A stretch of 64,000 nucleotides of DNA, from NCBI GenBank assembly GCA_002240395.1, contig CP016836.1:3658001-3722000 (forward strand). Reading direction: 5' to 3'. The stretch comes from Xanthomonas citri pv. mangiferaeindicae. Lineage in GTDB: Bacteria > Pseudomonadota > Gammaproteobacteria > Xanthomonadales > Xanthomonadaceae. Made by a program: the position numbers and the translations under genes. Below the pieces are notes generated by a model, which had not been told where the DNA came from, did not search any database, and worked only from the letters and a program-made list of their open reading frames with translations. Positions 33,266 through 42,097 of this stretch are shown one piece after another (positions within the stretch are counted from its first letter, which is position 1; every line of letters starts with the position of its first letter).

Positions 33266-34809
33266 CACATCGGTCCAAAGAAGCTGCTGTCGACTGTCTT
33301 GCGCGTGCCGTCGTCGTCCTCGACGACGAATCGCACCTCGTGGCGCCCCCGCACGCCCTCAGGTGCCACCAGCACCAGCGGGAACGAGACCACCTCTTCC
33401 GCACGCGCCGGCACGGCCTGGGCATTGTCGCGCAGTTCGATGCCCGGCGTCGCGGATTCGACCAGGATGCGGAACTCGCGCGCCGCGTCGGACTTGTTGA
33501 CCAGCTTGAGCGTGTAGGCGTTTTCGGTGCTGCCGTCGCCGGCTTCACGGTAAAGCGCATTGCGGTCGCGCAGCACTTCCACGATCAGGTCGCTGCGGGT
33601 GCCCACGCCGACCGCCCAGGCCACGCACAGCGCGACCAGCAGCGCGCCGTAGACGAAGATGCGCGGGCGCAGCACCTTGGTGGCCTTGCCGTCGATCGCA
33701 TTCTGCGTGGAGTAGCGGATCAACCCACGCGGATAGCCCATCTTGTCCATGACGCTGTCGCAGGCGTCGATGCAGGCACCGCAGGCGATGCACTCGTACT
33801 GCAGCCCGTTGCGGATGTCGATGCCGGTCGGACAGACCTGCACGCAGATCGTGCAGTCGATGCAGTCGCCCAGCGCCTCGGGGGCGAACTTGGGCAACGG
33901 TTCGATCGCGCCCAGGTCGCCGTCCCAGGTGATGGTGCCGCGTGCCTGCGCGTTCTGGCTGGCGGCCGACGGGTGGCGCCCGGCGCGGAACACGTAGTCG
34001 TAGGCAACCAGCTTGTCGAGCAGGCCTCGGCCGCGCTCAAGCACACTGCCCAGGCCACGCTTGCGCGGACCGCGCGGTTCGCCGCGCATCGGGTCGTAGG
34101 CGATGATCAGGGTATTGCGGTCGAACATCGCGCTCTGGAAGCGCGCATAGGGGCACATGTACTTGCAGACCTGCTCGCGCAGGAAGCCGGCATTGCCCCA
34201 GGTGGCCAAGGCGTAGAACAGCACCCAGAACGTTTCCCAGCCGCCCCACGACAGCGTCATCGCGCGCGCGCCCAGGTCGGTGATCGGGGTGAAGAAGCCG
34301 ACGAAGGTGAAGCCGGTCCACAGCGCGAACACCGCCCAGATCAGGTGCTTGCCGCCCTTGCGCATGACCTTCTCGCCGGTCCAGGGGCCGGCGTCGAGCT
34401 TCATTCGCTTGGAGCGATCGCCTTCGGTCCAGCGCTCCATCCACAGGAACACTTCGGTCCACACCGTCTGCGGGCAGGCATAGCCACAGAACAGGCGCCC
34501 GGCGAGCGCGGTGAAGAAAAACAGCGCCAGCGCCGCGATGATCAGCAGCAACGCCAGAAACAGGAAGTCCTGCGGCCAGAAGGTCAGGCCGAAGACATGG
34601 AACTTGCGCGCCGGCAGATCGAACAGCACCGCCTGGCGCCCGTCCCAGCGCAGCCAGGGGAACACGTAGAACATGCCCAGCAGCCAGACCACCGCCGCCA
34701 CGCGCAGCCGGTTGAGCCGGCCCGATACATCGCGCGGATAGACCTTGCGCTCGCTCTGGTAGACAGAACCGCCGTCATCGACGACTTCGAGCGGAATCGA
34801 CCCCTTCAC
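33265..34809 (-). CDS. ccoG: CcoG, cbb3 accessory ferredoxin-like membrane protein
   Basis: A 514-residue polytopic protein. It has membrane helices in the first ~230 residues and FCGYACPQTVWTE and CKYMCPYARFQ. The 4Fe-4S ferredoxin motifs are CIDCTICVQVCP and CIACGACIDACD. The periplasmic C-terminal domain contains NAYTLKLVNKS, as in CcoG/RdxA/FixG, thought to reduce copper for the oxidase. The start is GTG 34809 with GGGAG upstream. A 194-bp gap separates it from the small membrane protein gene, the only sizeable break in the locus. Confidence 0.95.
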   Translation of the reverse strand: MKGSIPLEVVDDGGSVYQSERKVYPRDVSGRLNRLRVAAVVWLLGMFYVFPWLRWDGRQAVLFDLPARKFHVFGLTFWPQDFLFLALLLIIAALALFFFTALAGRLFCGYACPQTVWTEVFLWMERWTEGDRSKRMKLDAGPWTGEKVMRKGGKHLIWAVFALWTGFTFVGFFTPITDLGARAMTLSWGGWETFWVLFYALATWGNAGFLREQVCKYMCPYARFQSAMFDRNTLIIAYDPMRGEPRGPRKRGLGSVLERGRGLLDKLVAYDYVFRAGRHPSAASQNAQARGTITWDGDLGAIEPLPKFAPEALGDCIDCTICVQVCPTGIDIRNGLQYECIACGACIDACDSVMDKMGYPRGLIRYSTQNAIDGKATKVLRPRIFVYGALLVALCVAWAVGVGTRSDLIVEVLRDRNALYREAGDGSTENAYTLKLVNKSDAAREFRILVESATPGIELRDNAQAVPARAEEVVSFPLVLVAPEGVRGRHEVRFVVEDDDGTRKTVDSSFFGPM

Positions 34810-34951
34810 GTCGTCGCTCCCGGCAGCGGGACGAAGGACGAGGGGAACTTGGGCTGGATGCGATTCATCTGGCTACCGATAGGGGTGCGACCGACGTGAG
34901 CGTTCGGTGATGAACGCTATTGTCCGCCCCGTTCAGGGCGTCGGAATGCGA

Positions 34952-34975
34952 CCCGTTGTCGCAGCGCGCAACGGG
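34952..34975 (-). terminator. Possible attenuating hairpin between orf98 and ccoG
   Basis: CCCGTTG and CAACGGG arms with a 10-nt loop lie 29 bp after the orf98 stop. No T-run. It could partly terminate ccoNOQP transcripts before the assembly genes. Confidence 0.35.
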
Positions 34976-35003
34976 CCGCGCCACGCCGAGGGTTGCCGCC
35001 GGC

Positions 35004-35300
35004 TCAGTCCGGCGACAACGGTCGGTTGAAGCGGCTCGCAGGCCGCAGAAGGATCCATGTGAACAGACTGGAGGCCGCAGTCGCCAGCCAGAACATGAAG
35101 AATCCGAGGGTGTATCCAAGCTCGCGCGACATCGACAGATCCGGGAAGGTCATGTCGCGAAGCGCGAGGGGATCGACGAAGGCGAAGAACACCATGGTGC
35201 ACACGCCCGCCGCGAAGAAGCTCGGCCACAGAATCGCGCCCACCCGCTGCGCCAGCGGACGTGGCGGGTGGTCGAAGCGCGGTTCCGTGAAATCCGTCAT
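35004..35300 (-). CDS. Small two-helix membrane protein in the cco operon
   Basis: A 98-residue protein starting MTDFTEPRFDHPPRPLAQRV, with two membrane helices (ILWPSFFAAGVCTMVFFAF and LGYTLGFFMFWLATAASSLF) and short cytoplasmic ends. The ATG overlaps the ccoP stop (ATGA), so it is translated with the oxidase subunits. I do not recognise a named family. Possible roles are an additional small oxidase subunit or an assembly factor, by position only. Confidence 0.78.
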   Translation of the reverse strand: MTDFTEPRFDHPPRPLAQRVGAILWPSFFAAGVCTMVFFAFVDPLALRDMTFPDLSMSRELGYTLGFFMFWLATAASSLFTWILLRPASRFNRPLSPD

Positions 35301-36238
35301 TGGCGTGCCGTGGTGTCCGCTGCCGGCTTATTGGACAACGACCAGACGTAGGCTGCAACCAGGCGCGAACGGGTCTCGCCCAGCAGCTCGCGATGCGCGG
35401 GCATGACCCCGTGCCGGCCCTCGTTGATCGTCTGGCGGATGCTCTCGAGCGTGTTCGGATAGAGGGTGTTGCGCGCCGTCAGGTTCGGAGCGCCCAACGC
35501 CTGGTTACCCTTGCCGTCGACACCGTGGCAAGCCACGCACAGGCCCTGGAAGTGCTGCTCGCCGCGCGCCGCCATGTAGTCGGTGCTCAGCGTCTGCTCC
35601 AGGTCGGGCGAACGCAGCGCCCGCACGTAGGCGGCCGTCTGGGTCACCGCGACATCGCCGCCGATCCCGGCCAGCACCGACCCCAGCGGCGGCATGATGC
35701 CCTGGCGGCCATCGAGCACCGTCTCCAGGATCCGCTCCGGCTCACCGCCCCAGTTCCAGACATCGTCGGTCAGGTTCGGGTAGCCGGGTGCGCCCTGCGC
35801 AGTCGAGCCATGGCAGGCCGCACAGGTGTTGACGAAGATCGAACGGCCCAGGTCCATCGCCCGCGGGTCGCCGGCCAACTGCTCGAGGGGCTTGCCGGCG
35901 AATGCACCGAAGGTCTCCTCGAGTTGTGCGTCGCGACGGGCCTTGTCGGCATCGTGCTCGCGCGCCGAGGTCCAGCCGCTGGTGCCTGCGAAGTTGCCCA
36001 GGCCCGGATACCAGATCAGGTAGCCGATCGCGAACACCACCGTCAGGTAGAACAGGTTGATCCACCACTTGGGCAGCGGCTTGTTGTACTCGGTGATATC
36101 GCCGTCCCAGACATGGCTGGTGTCATCGGGCTTCGGGTCGCCGGGGCGGCGCCGCGATGTCCAGATCAACAACCAGACGCAGCCGACGATGTTCAACGCC
36201 ACGATGGCGATGACATACCACGACCAAGCGTTGCTCAT
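35297..36238 (-). CDS. ccoP: CcoP, dihaem cytochrome c subunit of cbb3 oxidase
   Basis: A 313-residue subunit with two N-terminal membrane helices (up to about residue 80) and two class-I c-type haem domains: NTCAACHGS and GLCVACHGV. The axial Met residues are in IMPPLG and VMPAHR. It passes electrons from a bc1/cytochrome c pool to CcoO. The extra N-terminal helix ahead of the KPLPKWW helix is the longer form of CcoP. Start ATG 36238 overlaps the ccoQ stop. Confidence 0.96.
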   Translation of the reverse strand: MSNAWSWYVIAIVALNIVGCVWLLIWTSRRRPGDPKPDDTSHVWDGDITEYNKPLPKWWINLFYLTVVFAIGYLIWYPGLGNFAGTSGWTSAREHDADKARRDAQLEETFGAFAGKPLEQLAGDPRAMDLGRSIFVNTCAACHGSTAQGAPGYPNLTDDVWNWGGEPERILETVLDGRQGIMPPLGSVLAGIGGDVAVTQTAAYVRALRSPDLEQTLSTDYMAARGEQHFQGLCVACHGVDGKGNQALGAPNLTARNTLYPNTLESIRQTINEGRHGVMPAHRELLGETRSRLVAAYVWSLSNKPAADTTARQ

Positions 36239-36375
36239 GACCCCTGCTCCTCGTCATCGTCCAGCGGCAGTTGCGCGGCTGCCTCGAATTCGGTTTTGCG
36301 CTTCGGGCTCCACGCCCAGACCCAGCCGCTGATGAAGCACAGCAGCAGGATCGCGGTGACGATTCCGGAAATCAT
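36235..36375 (-). CDS. ccoQ: CcoQ/FixQ small subunit
   Basis: A 46-residue protein, [20 protein letters not shown] with a single helix, then the basic [14 protein letters not shown] and an acidic tail. This is the typical CcoQ size and layout. Start and stop overlap ccoO and ccoP respectively (ATGA both). It stabilises the core complex in other species. Confidence 0.92.
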   Translation of the reverse strand: MISGIVTAILLLCFISGWVWAWSPKRKTEFEAAAQLPLDDDEEQGS

Positions 36376-37007
36376 TGGCTGTCCCCTCCCTTGGGGGCGT
36401 GGCGACCGAGGCCCTGCAGATAAGCGACCACGGCATCGAGTTCGGTCTTGCCCGAGACGTCCTCGGCAGCCTGCGCCACCTGCTCGTCCGAGTAGGGATC
36501 GCCCAGGCGCTGCAGCGCGCGCATGCGGCGGCTGACCTGCTCGCCGTCCAGCGTGGCCTTGGCCAGCCACGAGTACGCCGGCATGTTCGACTCGGGCACC
36601 ACGTCGCGTGGGTTGTTCAGATGCACCCGGTGCCAGTCGTCGGAGTAGCGGCCACCGACGCGGGCCAGATCCGGCCCGGTACGCTTGCTGCCCCACTGGA
36701 ACGGCCGGTCGTAGACCGATTCGCCGGCCAGCGAGTAATGGCCGTAGCGCTCGGACTCGAAGCGCAGCGTCCGCACCATCTGCGAGTGGCAGTTGTAGCA
36801 ACCCTCGCGGACGTATACGTCACGCCCAGCCAGCTCCAGCGCGGGGTACGGTTCCACCCCCGGCAGCGGCTCGATCGCCTCGGCCTGGTACATCAGCGGC
36901 ACGATCTCGGCCAGACCGCCGAACGACACCGCCACCGCAATCAGCACCGCCATCAAGCCGACGTTCTTCTCGACTTTCTCGTGCGCGTTCTTGTTTTCGC
37001 CACTCAT
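36372..37007 (-). CDS. ccoO: CcoO, monohaem cytochrome c subunit of cbb3 oxidase
   Basis: A 211-residue subunit with one membrane helix (residues ~15-40) and one c-type haem site [12 protein letters not shown]. Family segments [37 protein letters not shown] (axial Met) and [11 protein letters not shown] follow. The start overlaps the ccoN stop by ATGA. Confidence 0.96.
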   Translation of the reverse strand: MSGENKNAHEKVEKNVGLMAVLIAVAVSFGGLAEIVPLMYQAEAIEPLPGVEPYPALELAGRDVYVREGCYNCHSQMVRTLRFESERYGHYSLAGESVYDRPFQWGSKRTGPDLARVGGRYSDDWHRVHLNNPRDVVPESNMPAYSWLAKATLDGEQVSRRMRALQRLGDPYSDEQVAQAAEDVSGKTELDAVVAYLQGLGRHAPKGGDSQ

Positions 37008-38482
37008 GCCTGGCCTCCTGCGGAGACCTGTGCGGCCACCGGGGCGGGGTTGTGGGAGACGTCGGGCGGAAGCACCGGCTGGTCCGCCGTGACGACCTGG
37101 CTCTGCCTGTAGGTCTTCCAGAAGTTGAAGGCCATCAGCAACATGCCCGACAGGACCACGATGCCGCCCAGCAGGCGCACCAGGTAGTACGGGTAGGTCG
37201 CACTGAGACCCTCGACGAAGCTGTAGGTCAGCGTGCCGTCCTCATTGGTGGCGCGCCACATCAGACCCTGCATGACGCCGGCGATCCACATCGAGGCGAT
37301 ATAGAGCACCACGCCCACGGTGTGCAGCCAGAAATGCAGGTCGATCCACTTGGTCGAGTACATCTCCTTGAGGCCCAGCAGGCGCGGCATCAGCGCGTAG
37401 ATCGAGCCGATCGAGATCATCGCCACCCAGCCCAGCGCACCGGCGTGCACGTGGCCCACGGTCCAGTCGGTGTAGTGCGAGAGCGAGTTGACGGTCTTGA
37501 TCGACATCATCGGCCCCTCGAACGTGGCGATCATGTAGAACGAGATCGCGACGATCAGGAACTTGAGGATCGGATCGGTGCGCAGCTTGTGCCACACGCC
37601 CGAGAGCGTCATCACGCCGTTGATCGCACCGCCCCAGCTGGGCGCCAGCAGGATCAGCGAGAACACCATGCCCAGCGACTGCGCCCAGTCGGGCAGCGCG
37701 GTGTACTGCAGATGGTGCGGGCCGGCCCACATATAGACCGCGATCAGCGCCCAGAAGTGCACGATCGACAACCGGTAGGAGTAGATCGGCCGGCCGGCCT
37801 GCTTGGGCACGTAGTAGTACATCATGCCCAGGAAGCCGGCGGTCAGGAAGAAGCCGACCGCGTTGTGGCCGTACCACCACTGCACCATCGCATCGACCGC
37901 GCCGCTGTAGACCGGATAGGACTTCAGCGGGCCGACCGGGATCGCGATGTTGTTGACGATGTGCAACAGGGCCACGGCGATGATGAACGCCGCGAAGAAC
38001 CAGTTGGCCACATAGATGTGCTTGACCCGGCGCTTGGCGATCGTGCCCAGGTAGAGCACCGCGTAGGCGACCCAGACCACGGTGATCAGCAGGTCGATCG
38101 GCCACTCGAGCTCGGCGTACTCCTTGCCCTGGGTCAGACCCAGCGGCAGGGTGATCGCCGCAGCGACGATGACCGCCTGCCAGCCCCAGAACACGAAGGC
38201 GGCCAGCTTGTCGGACAGCAACCGCACATGGCAGGTGCGCTGGACCACGTGCAGGCTGGTCGCAAACAGCGCACAGCCACCGAACGCGAAGATCACCGCA
38301 TTGGTGTGCAGCGGACGCAGACGGCCGTAGCTCAGCCACGGGATGTCGAGATTCAGCGCAGGCGCGTAAAGCTGGGCGGCGATGATCACCCCCACCAGCA
38401 TGCCCACGATGCCCCAGACCACGGTCATCACCGCGAACTGGCGGACTACTTTGTCATTATAGGTTTCAGTCATGGCGTGCAT
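37004..38482 (-). CDS. ccoN: CcoN, catalytic subunit of cbb3 cytochrome c oxidase
   Basis: A 492-residue haem-copper oxidase subunit with 12 helices that reduces O2 to water and pumps protons. Ligand regions seen include [14 protein letters not shown] (low-spin haem His), [15 protein letters not shown] with the downstream MYYYVPK, the PHH of [14 protein letters not shown], and [17 protein letters not shown] 38482 has AGGGGG seven bases upstream, favouring it over the Met at 38473. It heads a locus covering four subunits and the assembly genes, preceded by an FNR-type box. Confidence 0.97.
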   Translation of the reverse strand: MHAMTETYNDKVVRQFAVMTVVWGIVGMLVGVIIAAQLYAPALNLDIPWLSYGRLRPLHTNAVIFAFGGCALFATSLHVVQRTCHVRLLSDKLAAFVFWGWQAVIVAAAITLPLGLTQGKEYAELEWPIDLLITVVWVAYAVLYLGTIAKRRVKHIYVANWFFAAFIIAVALLHIVNNIAIPVGPLKSYPVYSGAVDAMVQWWYGHNAVGFFLTAGFLGMMYYYVPKQAGRPIYSYRLSIVHFWALIAVYMWAGPHHLQYTALPDWAQSLGMVFSLILLAPSWGGAINGVMTLSGVWHKLRTDPILKFLIVAISFYMIATFEGPMMSIKTVNSLSHYTDWTVGHVHAGALGWVAMISIGSIYALMPRLLGLKEMYSTKWIDLHFWLHTVGVVLYIASMWIAGVMQGLMWRATNEDGTLTYSFVEGLSATYPYYLVRLLGGIVVLSGMLLMAFNFWKTYRQSQVVTADQPVLPPDVSHNPAPVAAQVSAGGQA

Positions 38483-38509
38483 TCGCCGCCCCCTTTCTTG
38501 GATAGAAGA

Positions 38510-38552
38510 ATGTTAGGCGCCCGTGATGTCGCTCTACCTTGATCTCGATCAA
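38510..38552 (-). promoter_or_regulatory. FNR/ANR-type promoter of ccoNOQP
   Basis: TTGATCTCGATCAA at 38539-38552 is a perfect TTGAT-N4-ATCAA box. Its centre is 63 bp upstream of the ccoN ATG. On the minus strand TAACAT (38515-38510) lies where the -10 of a class II FNR promoter would be, which predicts a start near 38504. Low-oxygen induction is inferred. Confidence 0.8.
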
Positions 38553-38688
38553 GGTGCCCCTGCGAGCGGTGTGCCCTGTCCATGCCCCGGCAGCCGGGGA
38601 CATGAACGCGCCCATCATAGACAGTCGCCCATTCATTTGCCGGCCCGGCCCTGCCGCCCGGCTGCGACCGATCAGCGCACCCACTCAG

Positions 38689-38741
38689 AACCGGGGTCAG
38701 AGTGCATTTTTCGTTGAGCGAGAAGTGCACTCTGACCCCGG
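38689..38741. repeat. REP-like palindrome, copy 2
   Basis: AACCGGGGTCAGAGTGCA and TGCACTCTGACCCCGG are inverted around a ~19-nt loop that itself pairs partly. The arms are the same as at 15360-15413. It lies in the 307-bp gap between ccoN and the next plus-strand gene. Confidence 0.75.
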
Positions 38742-38789
38742 CTTTGGGCGGGGCGGTACACTGGGGGCTCGTCCAACCACGAAGGCCCC

Positions 38790-38933
38790 ATGGCAAAGCC
38801 CAACTATTCGTTCGAAAAACGTCAGCGCGAACTCGCCAAGAAGAAGAAGAAAGACGAGAAGGACGCCAAGAAGCGCGCCGAGCGCGACGCGAGCCGCAGC
38901 GACACGCCGGCCACGCCCGACGCCGCCGAGTGA
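38790..38933 (+). CDS. Small Lys-rich protein, 47 aa
   Basis: The protein MAKPNYSFEKRQRELAKKKK continues through a Lys/Glu/Asp/Arg helix to an Ala/Pro/Thr tail. I recall closely similar short Lys-rich proteins beginning PNYSFEKRQRELAKKKK in many proteobacteria, with no known function. It is cytoplasmic, probably a charged single helix. Its TGA overlaps the GTG start of the next gene (GTGA), so the two are translated together. Confidence 0.75.
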   Translation: MAKPNYSFEKRQRELAKKKKKDEKDAKKRAERDASRSDTPATPDAAE

Positions 38934-39397
38934 CCGCGCCGGCCGCGGATCCCGTGCGGATCTGGGTCGATGCCGACGCCTGTCCGGGCCCGGTCAAGGA
39001 CATTCTGTTTCGCGCCGCCGAACGCGCCCAGGTCGCGGCCACGCTGGTCGCCAACCAGTGGCTGCGCCCACCCTCGCGCCACGTGCGCGCGCTTCAGGTC
39101 GAAGGCGGCCCCGATGCCGCTGACGATGCCATCGTCACCCGCGTGAGGGCCGGCGATCTGGTGGTGACCCAGGACATCCCGCTGGCCGCCCGCGTGCTCG
39201 CGCTGGGCGCCCAGGCCATCGACCCGCGCGGCCAGCCGTTCACATCCGACAGCATCGCCGAGCGCCTGTCGATCCGCGACTTCATGGACGAACTGCGCGG
39301 CGCCGGCGTACAGACCGGCGGGCCGGCCGCGTTTCACGCCCGCGATCGCCAAGCGTTCGCCGGGCAGCTCGACCGCTGGCTGGCCAGGCGACGCTGA
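38930..39397 (+). CDS. YaiI/YqxD family protein (DUF188)
   Basis: A 155-residue protein. The GTG start overlaps the preceding stop. IWVDADACPGPVKDILFRAA at the N-terminus, DDAIVTRVRAGDLVVTQDIPLA in the middle and DIPLAARVLALGA match DUF188, a PIN-like fold with conserved Asp residues that would bind metal. A nuclease activity is suggested by fold but not established. DFMDELRGAG precedes a C-terminal Arg-rich helix. Confidence 0.9.
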   Translation: MTAPAADPVRIWVDADACPGPVKDILFRAAERAQVAATLVANQWLRPPSRHVRALQVEGGPDAADDAIVTRVRAGDLVVTQDIPLAARVLALGAQAIDPRGQPFTSDSIAERLSIRDFMDELRGAGVQTGGPAAFHARDRQAFAGQLDRWLARRR

Positions 39398-39419
39398 CCG
39401 GCCCGCCCGACCTGATGCG

Positions 39420-40295
39420 CTACGCCGAACCGGCGGCGATGCCGTCGAGGGTCGCGACCGCAGCGGCCGGCAGCACCAGGTCCGCGGCAGCCAGGTTTTC
39501 GCGCAGGTGCGCGACCGATGAGGTGCCGGGAATCAACAGCAGATTCGGCGCGCGGCGCAGCAACCAGGCCAGCGCGACCTGCATCGGCGTCGCGCCCAGC
39601 GTATCGGCGACCGCCGACAGGGTCGAGGACTGCAGCGGCGTGAATCCGCCCAGTGGGAAGAACGGCACGTAGGCGATACCGTCGGCGGCCAGCGCGTCGA
39701 TCAGCGCATCGTCGTCACGGTGCGCGATGTTGTAGAGGTTCTGCACGCACACCACCTCGACCATTCCGCGCGCCTGCGCCACCTGGGTCGCGGTGACGTT
39801 GCTCAGGCCGATATGCCGCACCAGCCCTTGCCGCTGCAGATCGGCCAGCACCGCGAGCGGTGCCTCGATCGAGCCTTCCGCCGGGCCGTGCGCGGACAGC
39901 ATGATCCTGAGGTTCACCACGTCGAGCACGTCGAGGCCGAGGTTGCGCAAGTTGTCGTGCACCGCCTGGGTCAGCGCATCGGCCGAGAACGCGGGCAGCC
40001 AGGAGGCGTCGTCGCCGCGGCGGGCGCCGATCTTGGTCACGATCGTCAGGTCGTCGGGATACGGGTGCAGTGCCTCGCGGATGATCCGGTTGGTGACATG
40101 CGGGCCGTAGAAATCGCTGGTGTCGATATGGTCGACGCCCAGGGCGACCGCCTCGCGCAGCACGGCCACTGCCGCGGCGGGGTCCTTGGGCGGACCGAAC
40201 ACGCCGGGGCCGGCGAGTTGCATCGCGCCGTAGCCCAGCCGCTTCACAGATCGATCCCCCAGGCGGAATGTGCCGGCGGTATGGGACTGGGACAT
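39420..40295 (-). CDS. Aldo/keto reductase
   Basis: A 291-residue NADPH-type oxidoreductase with a TIM barrel. The catalytic set is visible: DHIDTSDFYGPH (Asp and Tyr), IVTKIG (Lys) and NLRIM around the His position, which does not show an obvious His. IGLSNVTATQV and IPGTSSVAHLRENLAAADL form the cofactor-binding end. It resembles oxidoreductases of the YdbC/YajO-like groups. The TetR regulator gene is divergent 67 bp away with a palindrome between them, so control by that regulator is likely. Substrate unknown, perhaps a reactive aldehyde. Confidence 0.88.
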   Translation of the reverse strand: MSQSHTAGTFRLGDRSVKRLGYGAMQLAGPGVFGPPKDPAAAVAVLREAVALGVDHIDTSDFYGPHVTNRIIREALHPYPDDLTIVTKIGARRGDDASWLPAFSADALTQAVHDNLRNLGLDVLDVVNLRIMLSAHGPAEGSIEAPLAVLADLQRQGLVRHIGLSNVTATQVAQARGMVEVVCVQNLYNIAHRDDDALIDALAADGIAYVPFFPLGGFTPLQSSTLSAVADTLGATPMQVALAWLLRRAPNLLLIPGTSSVAHLRENLAAADLVLPAAAVATLDGIAAGSA

Positions 40296-40328
40296 GACGA
40301 ACCTCGCGTGTGGGGACCGCGGTAGTAT

Positions 40329-40344
40329 CTGAAGACTCCTTCAG
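40329..40344. promoter_or_regulatory. Likely TetR operator
   Basis: CTGAAG-ACTC-CTTCAG is a perfect 6-bp inverted repeat with a 4-bp spacer in the 67-bp gap between the divergent reductase and TetR genes, 19 bp before the TetR ATG. TAGTAT just upstream resembles a -10. Confidence 0.6.
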
Positions 40345-40362
40345 CTTTGGAATTCGCATTCG

Positions 40363-41031
40363 ATGGCGACCGCCGCTGACCCGCTCGCCCCTCGCAAACG
40401 CCCGGTCCAGCGCCGGTCGACCGCGACCGTCGATGCGCTGCACGTCGCCACGATTCAGGTTTTGACGCGCGAGGGGCTGGCGCGTTGCACCACGACCCGC
40501 GTCGCCGAACGGGCCGGCATGTCTGTCGGCAGCCTCTACCAGTACTACCCCAATCGCGATGCGCTGCTCGCCGATGTGCTCACCCGTCATCTTGACGGCG
40601 TCGCGGACGCGGTGCAGCGCGCATGCGATGCGAAACGCGGTTCGCCCGTCGCGGACATGGCCGGCGCGCTGGTGACCGCGATCGTTGCCGCGAAACTACG
40701 CAATCCCGCTGAGTCCAGGGCGCTGTATGCCGTCGCCGCCGAACACGGCGGTATCGAACTCGTTGCGCGCACGCAGGCACGGAGTGTGGCGGCGATCGCG
40801 CAGATGCTCGCGACCGCGCCCGACGCCCGCATTGCCGATCCGACGGCCACTGCCGTCTTCGTCCTGAACGTCCTGCTCGGGCCGATCCGGGCACTGCTCG
40901 AAGGACATGCGCCCCCGGCGTTCGCGATCACCCTGGACGCGGAACTCACACGGCTGCTATCGGGTTATCTGCAGGCGGACCGGGGGCGTCAGGACGGGCC
41001 GACGCAAGGCGCGGACGACCGCCGACCTTAG
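40363..41031 (+). CDS. TetR-family repressor
   Basis: A 222-residue regulator. The N-terminal HTH spans about 30-70: VDALHVATIQVLTREGLAR, TTTRVAERAGMSVGSLYQYY and PNRDALLADVL. The ligand-binding domain is helical and Ala-rich. It probably represses the divergent aldo/keto reductase gene and itself through the palindrome between them. Its 3' end overlaps the convergent hemerythrin gene by 4 bp. Confidence 0.9.
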   Translation: MATAADPLAPRKRPVQRRSTATVDALHVATIQVLTREGLARCTTTRVAERAGMSVGSLYQYYPNRDALLADVLTRHLDGVADAVQRACDAKRGSPVADMAGALVTAIVAAKLRNPAESRALYAVAAEHGGIELVARTQARSVAAIAQMLATAPDARIADPTATAVFVLNVLLGPIRALLEGHAPPAFAITLDAELTRLLSGYLQADRGRQDGPTQGADDRRP

Positions 41032-41438
41032 ACCCGCTCGGCGGCCGGGTAGAGCTCGCGGTTCTCGCGCTGCAGCCGCTCGAACAGGCCGCGCAGCACC
41101 GTGTTGGCGCCGGCACGGAAGCCCTCCGGGTCGGCCTTGACCCGGGACGGCACGCGCCACTGGCCGACGAACTCGGCAAATTCGGCGGCGATCCCCTGCA
41201 TCTCCTGCTGGTAATGCGCGCCCATCGCCGCGACCGCCGGATCGCCGGCGCGCGCGAGCGTGGGATAGAGCACCTGATCCTCGGCCGCGAGATGGAACTT
41301 GACGCGACTGGCGAAGGCGATGATGTGGCTGGAGATCGCTTCGGCGTTGTCGGCGACGCCGGCATGGGCGAGCGCACGCAGCGCATCGATCTGGGCGGCG
41401 ATCTCGCCGTGGTCGTGGTGGTAGCGGCGGATGTCCAT
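41028..41438 (-). CDS. Hemerythrin domain protein
   Basis: A 136-residue four-helix protein. Putative di-iron ligands are the His in MDIRRYHHDHGEI, FHLAAEDQVLYPTL (HxxxE) and HYQQEMQGI (HxxxE), the hemerythrin/HHE pattern. It may bind O2 or NO or act in iron-sulphur repair as YtfE does; a single-domain protein such as this is most often of unknown role. Convergent with the TetR gene. Confidence 0.85.
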   Translation of the reverse strand: MDIRRYHHDHGEIAAQIDALRALAHAGVADNAEAISSHIIAFASRVKFHLAAEDQVLYPTLARAGDPAVAAMGAHYQQEMQGIAAEFAEFVGQWRVPSRVKADPEGFRAGANTVLRGLFERLQRENRELYPAAERV

Positions 41439-41536
41439 CCGGCCCTCCGAAAAAAACCTGCGGGTTGCCTGTCGTTAGCGGCCGACGGGCCGACGGCTTG
41501 AGCACGGCTCCACACGACACGCGCTAGCCTGCCTGC

Positions 41537-42097
41537 ATGCACACACCTCAGTTGTGGACGATCGGCCATTCGACACGGCCGATCGAGGTCTTCATCGACA
41601 TGTTGCGCGCCGACGGCATCACCGCGCTGGTCGACGTCCGTCGCCATCCCGGCTCGCGCCGCCATCCGCATTTTTCCGCGCAATCGCTCGCGCATAGCCT
41701 GCCCGAGGCCGGCATCGTCTTCGTGCCGATGCCCGAACTGGGTGGCCGTCGGCAGGCGCTTGCCGATTCGCCGCACACGGCCTGGCGCAACGCGAGTTTT
41801 CGTGGCTACGCCGATTACATGGACACCGCCGAGTATGCGCAGGCGCGCACGCGGCTGATGGCGCTCGCGCATACGCAGCGCACCGCCTGCATGTGCGCCG
41901 AGGCGATGTGGTGGAGTTGCCATCGCAGCCTGATCGCCGACGACTTCAAGGCCCGCGGTTGGGAGGTGGTGCATCTGATGGGACCGGGCAAATCGCAGCC
42001 GCATCCCTGGACCGCAGCCGCGCGCATCGTCGACGGACGACTGGACTACAGCGCGCCTGCACCGCCGCAAGATGACTTGTTCGCGCCAGAGGCGTAA
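41537..42097 (+). CDS. DUF488 family protein
   Basis: A 186-residue protein: LWTIGHSTRPIEVFIDMLR, LVDVRRHPGSRRHPHF, MPELGGRRQ, RGYADYM and MCAEAMWWSCHRSLIADDF are the ordered conserved blocks of DUF488. The paired Cys in MCAEAMWWSCHR are typical and suggest metal or redox chemistry. No function is established. Cytoplasmic, single-gene unit between a divergent hemerythrin gene and a repeat region. Confidence 0.9.
   Translation: MHTPQLWTIGHSTRPIEVFIDMLRADGITALVDVRRHPGSRRHPHFSAQSLAHSLPEAGIVFVPMPELGGRRQALADSPHTAWRNASFRGYADYMDTAEYAQARTRLMALAHTQRTACMCAEAMWWSCHRSLIADDFKARGWEVVHLMGPGKSQPHPWTAAARIVDGRLDYSAPAPPQDDLFAPEA

Noticed and set aside
33340..38542. Long plus-strand frames across the cco locus
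   Set aside because: They are antisense to ccoG, ccoP, ccoO and ccoN, all of which have diagnostic haem or iron-sulphur motifs.
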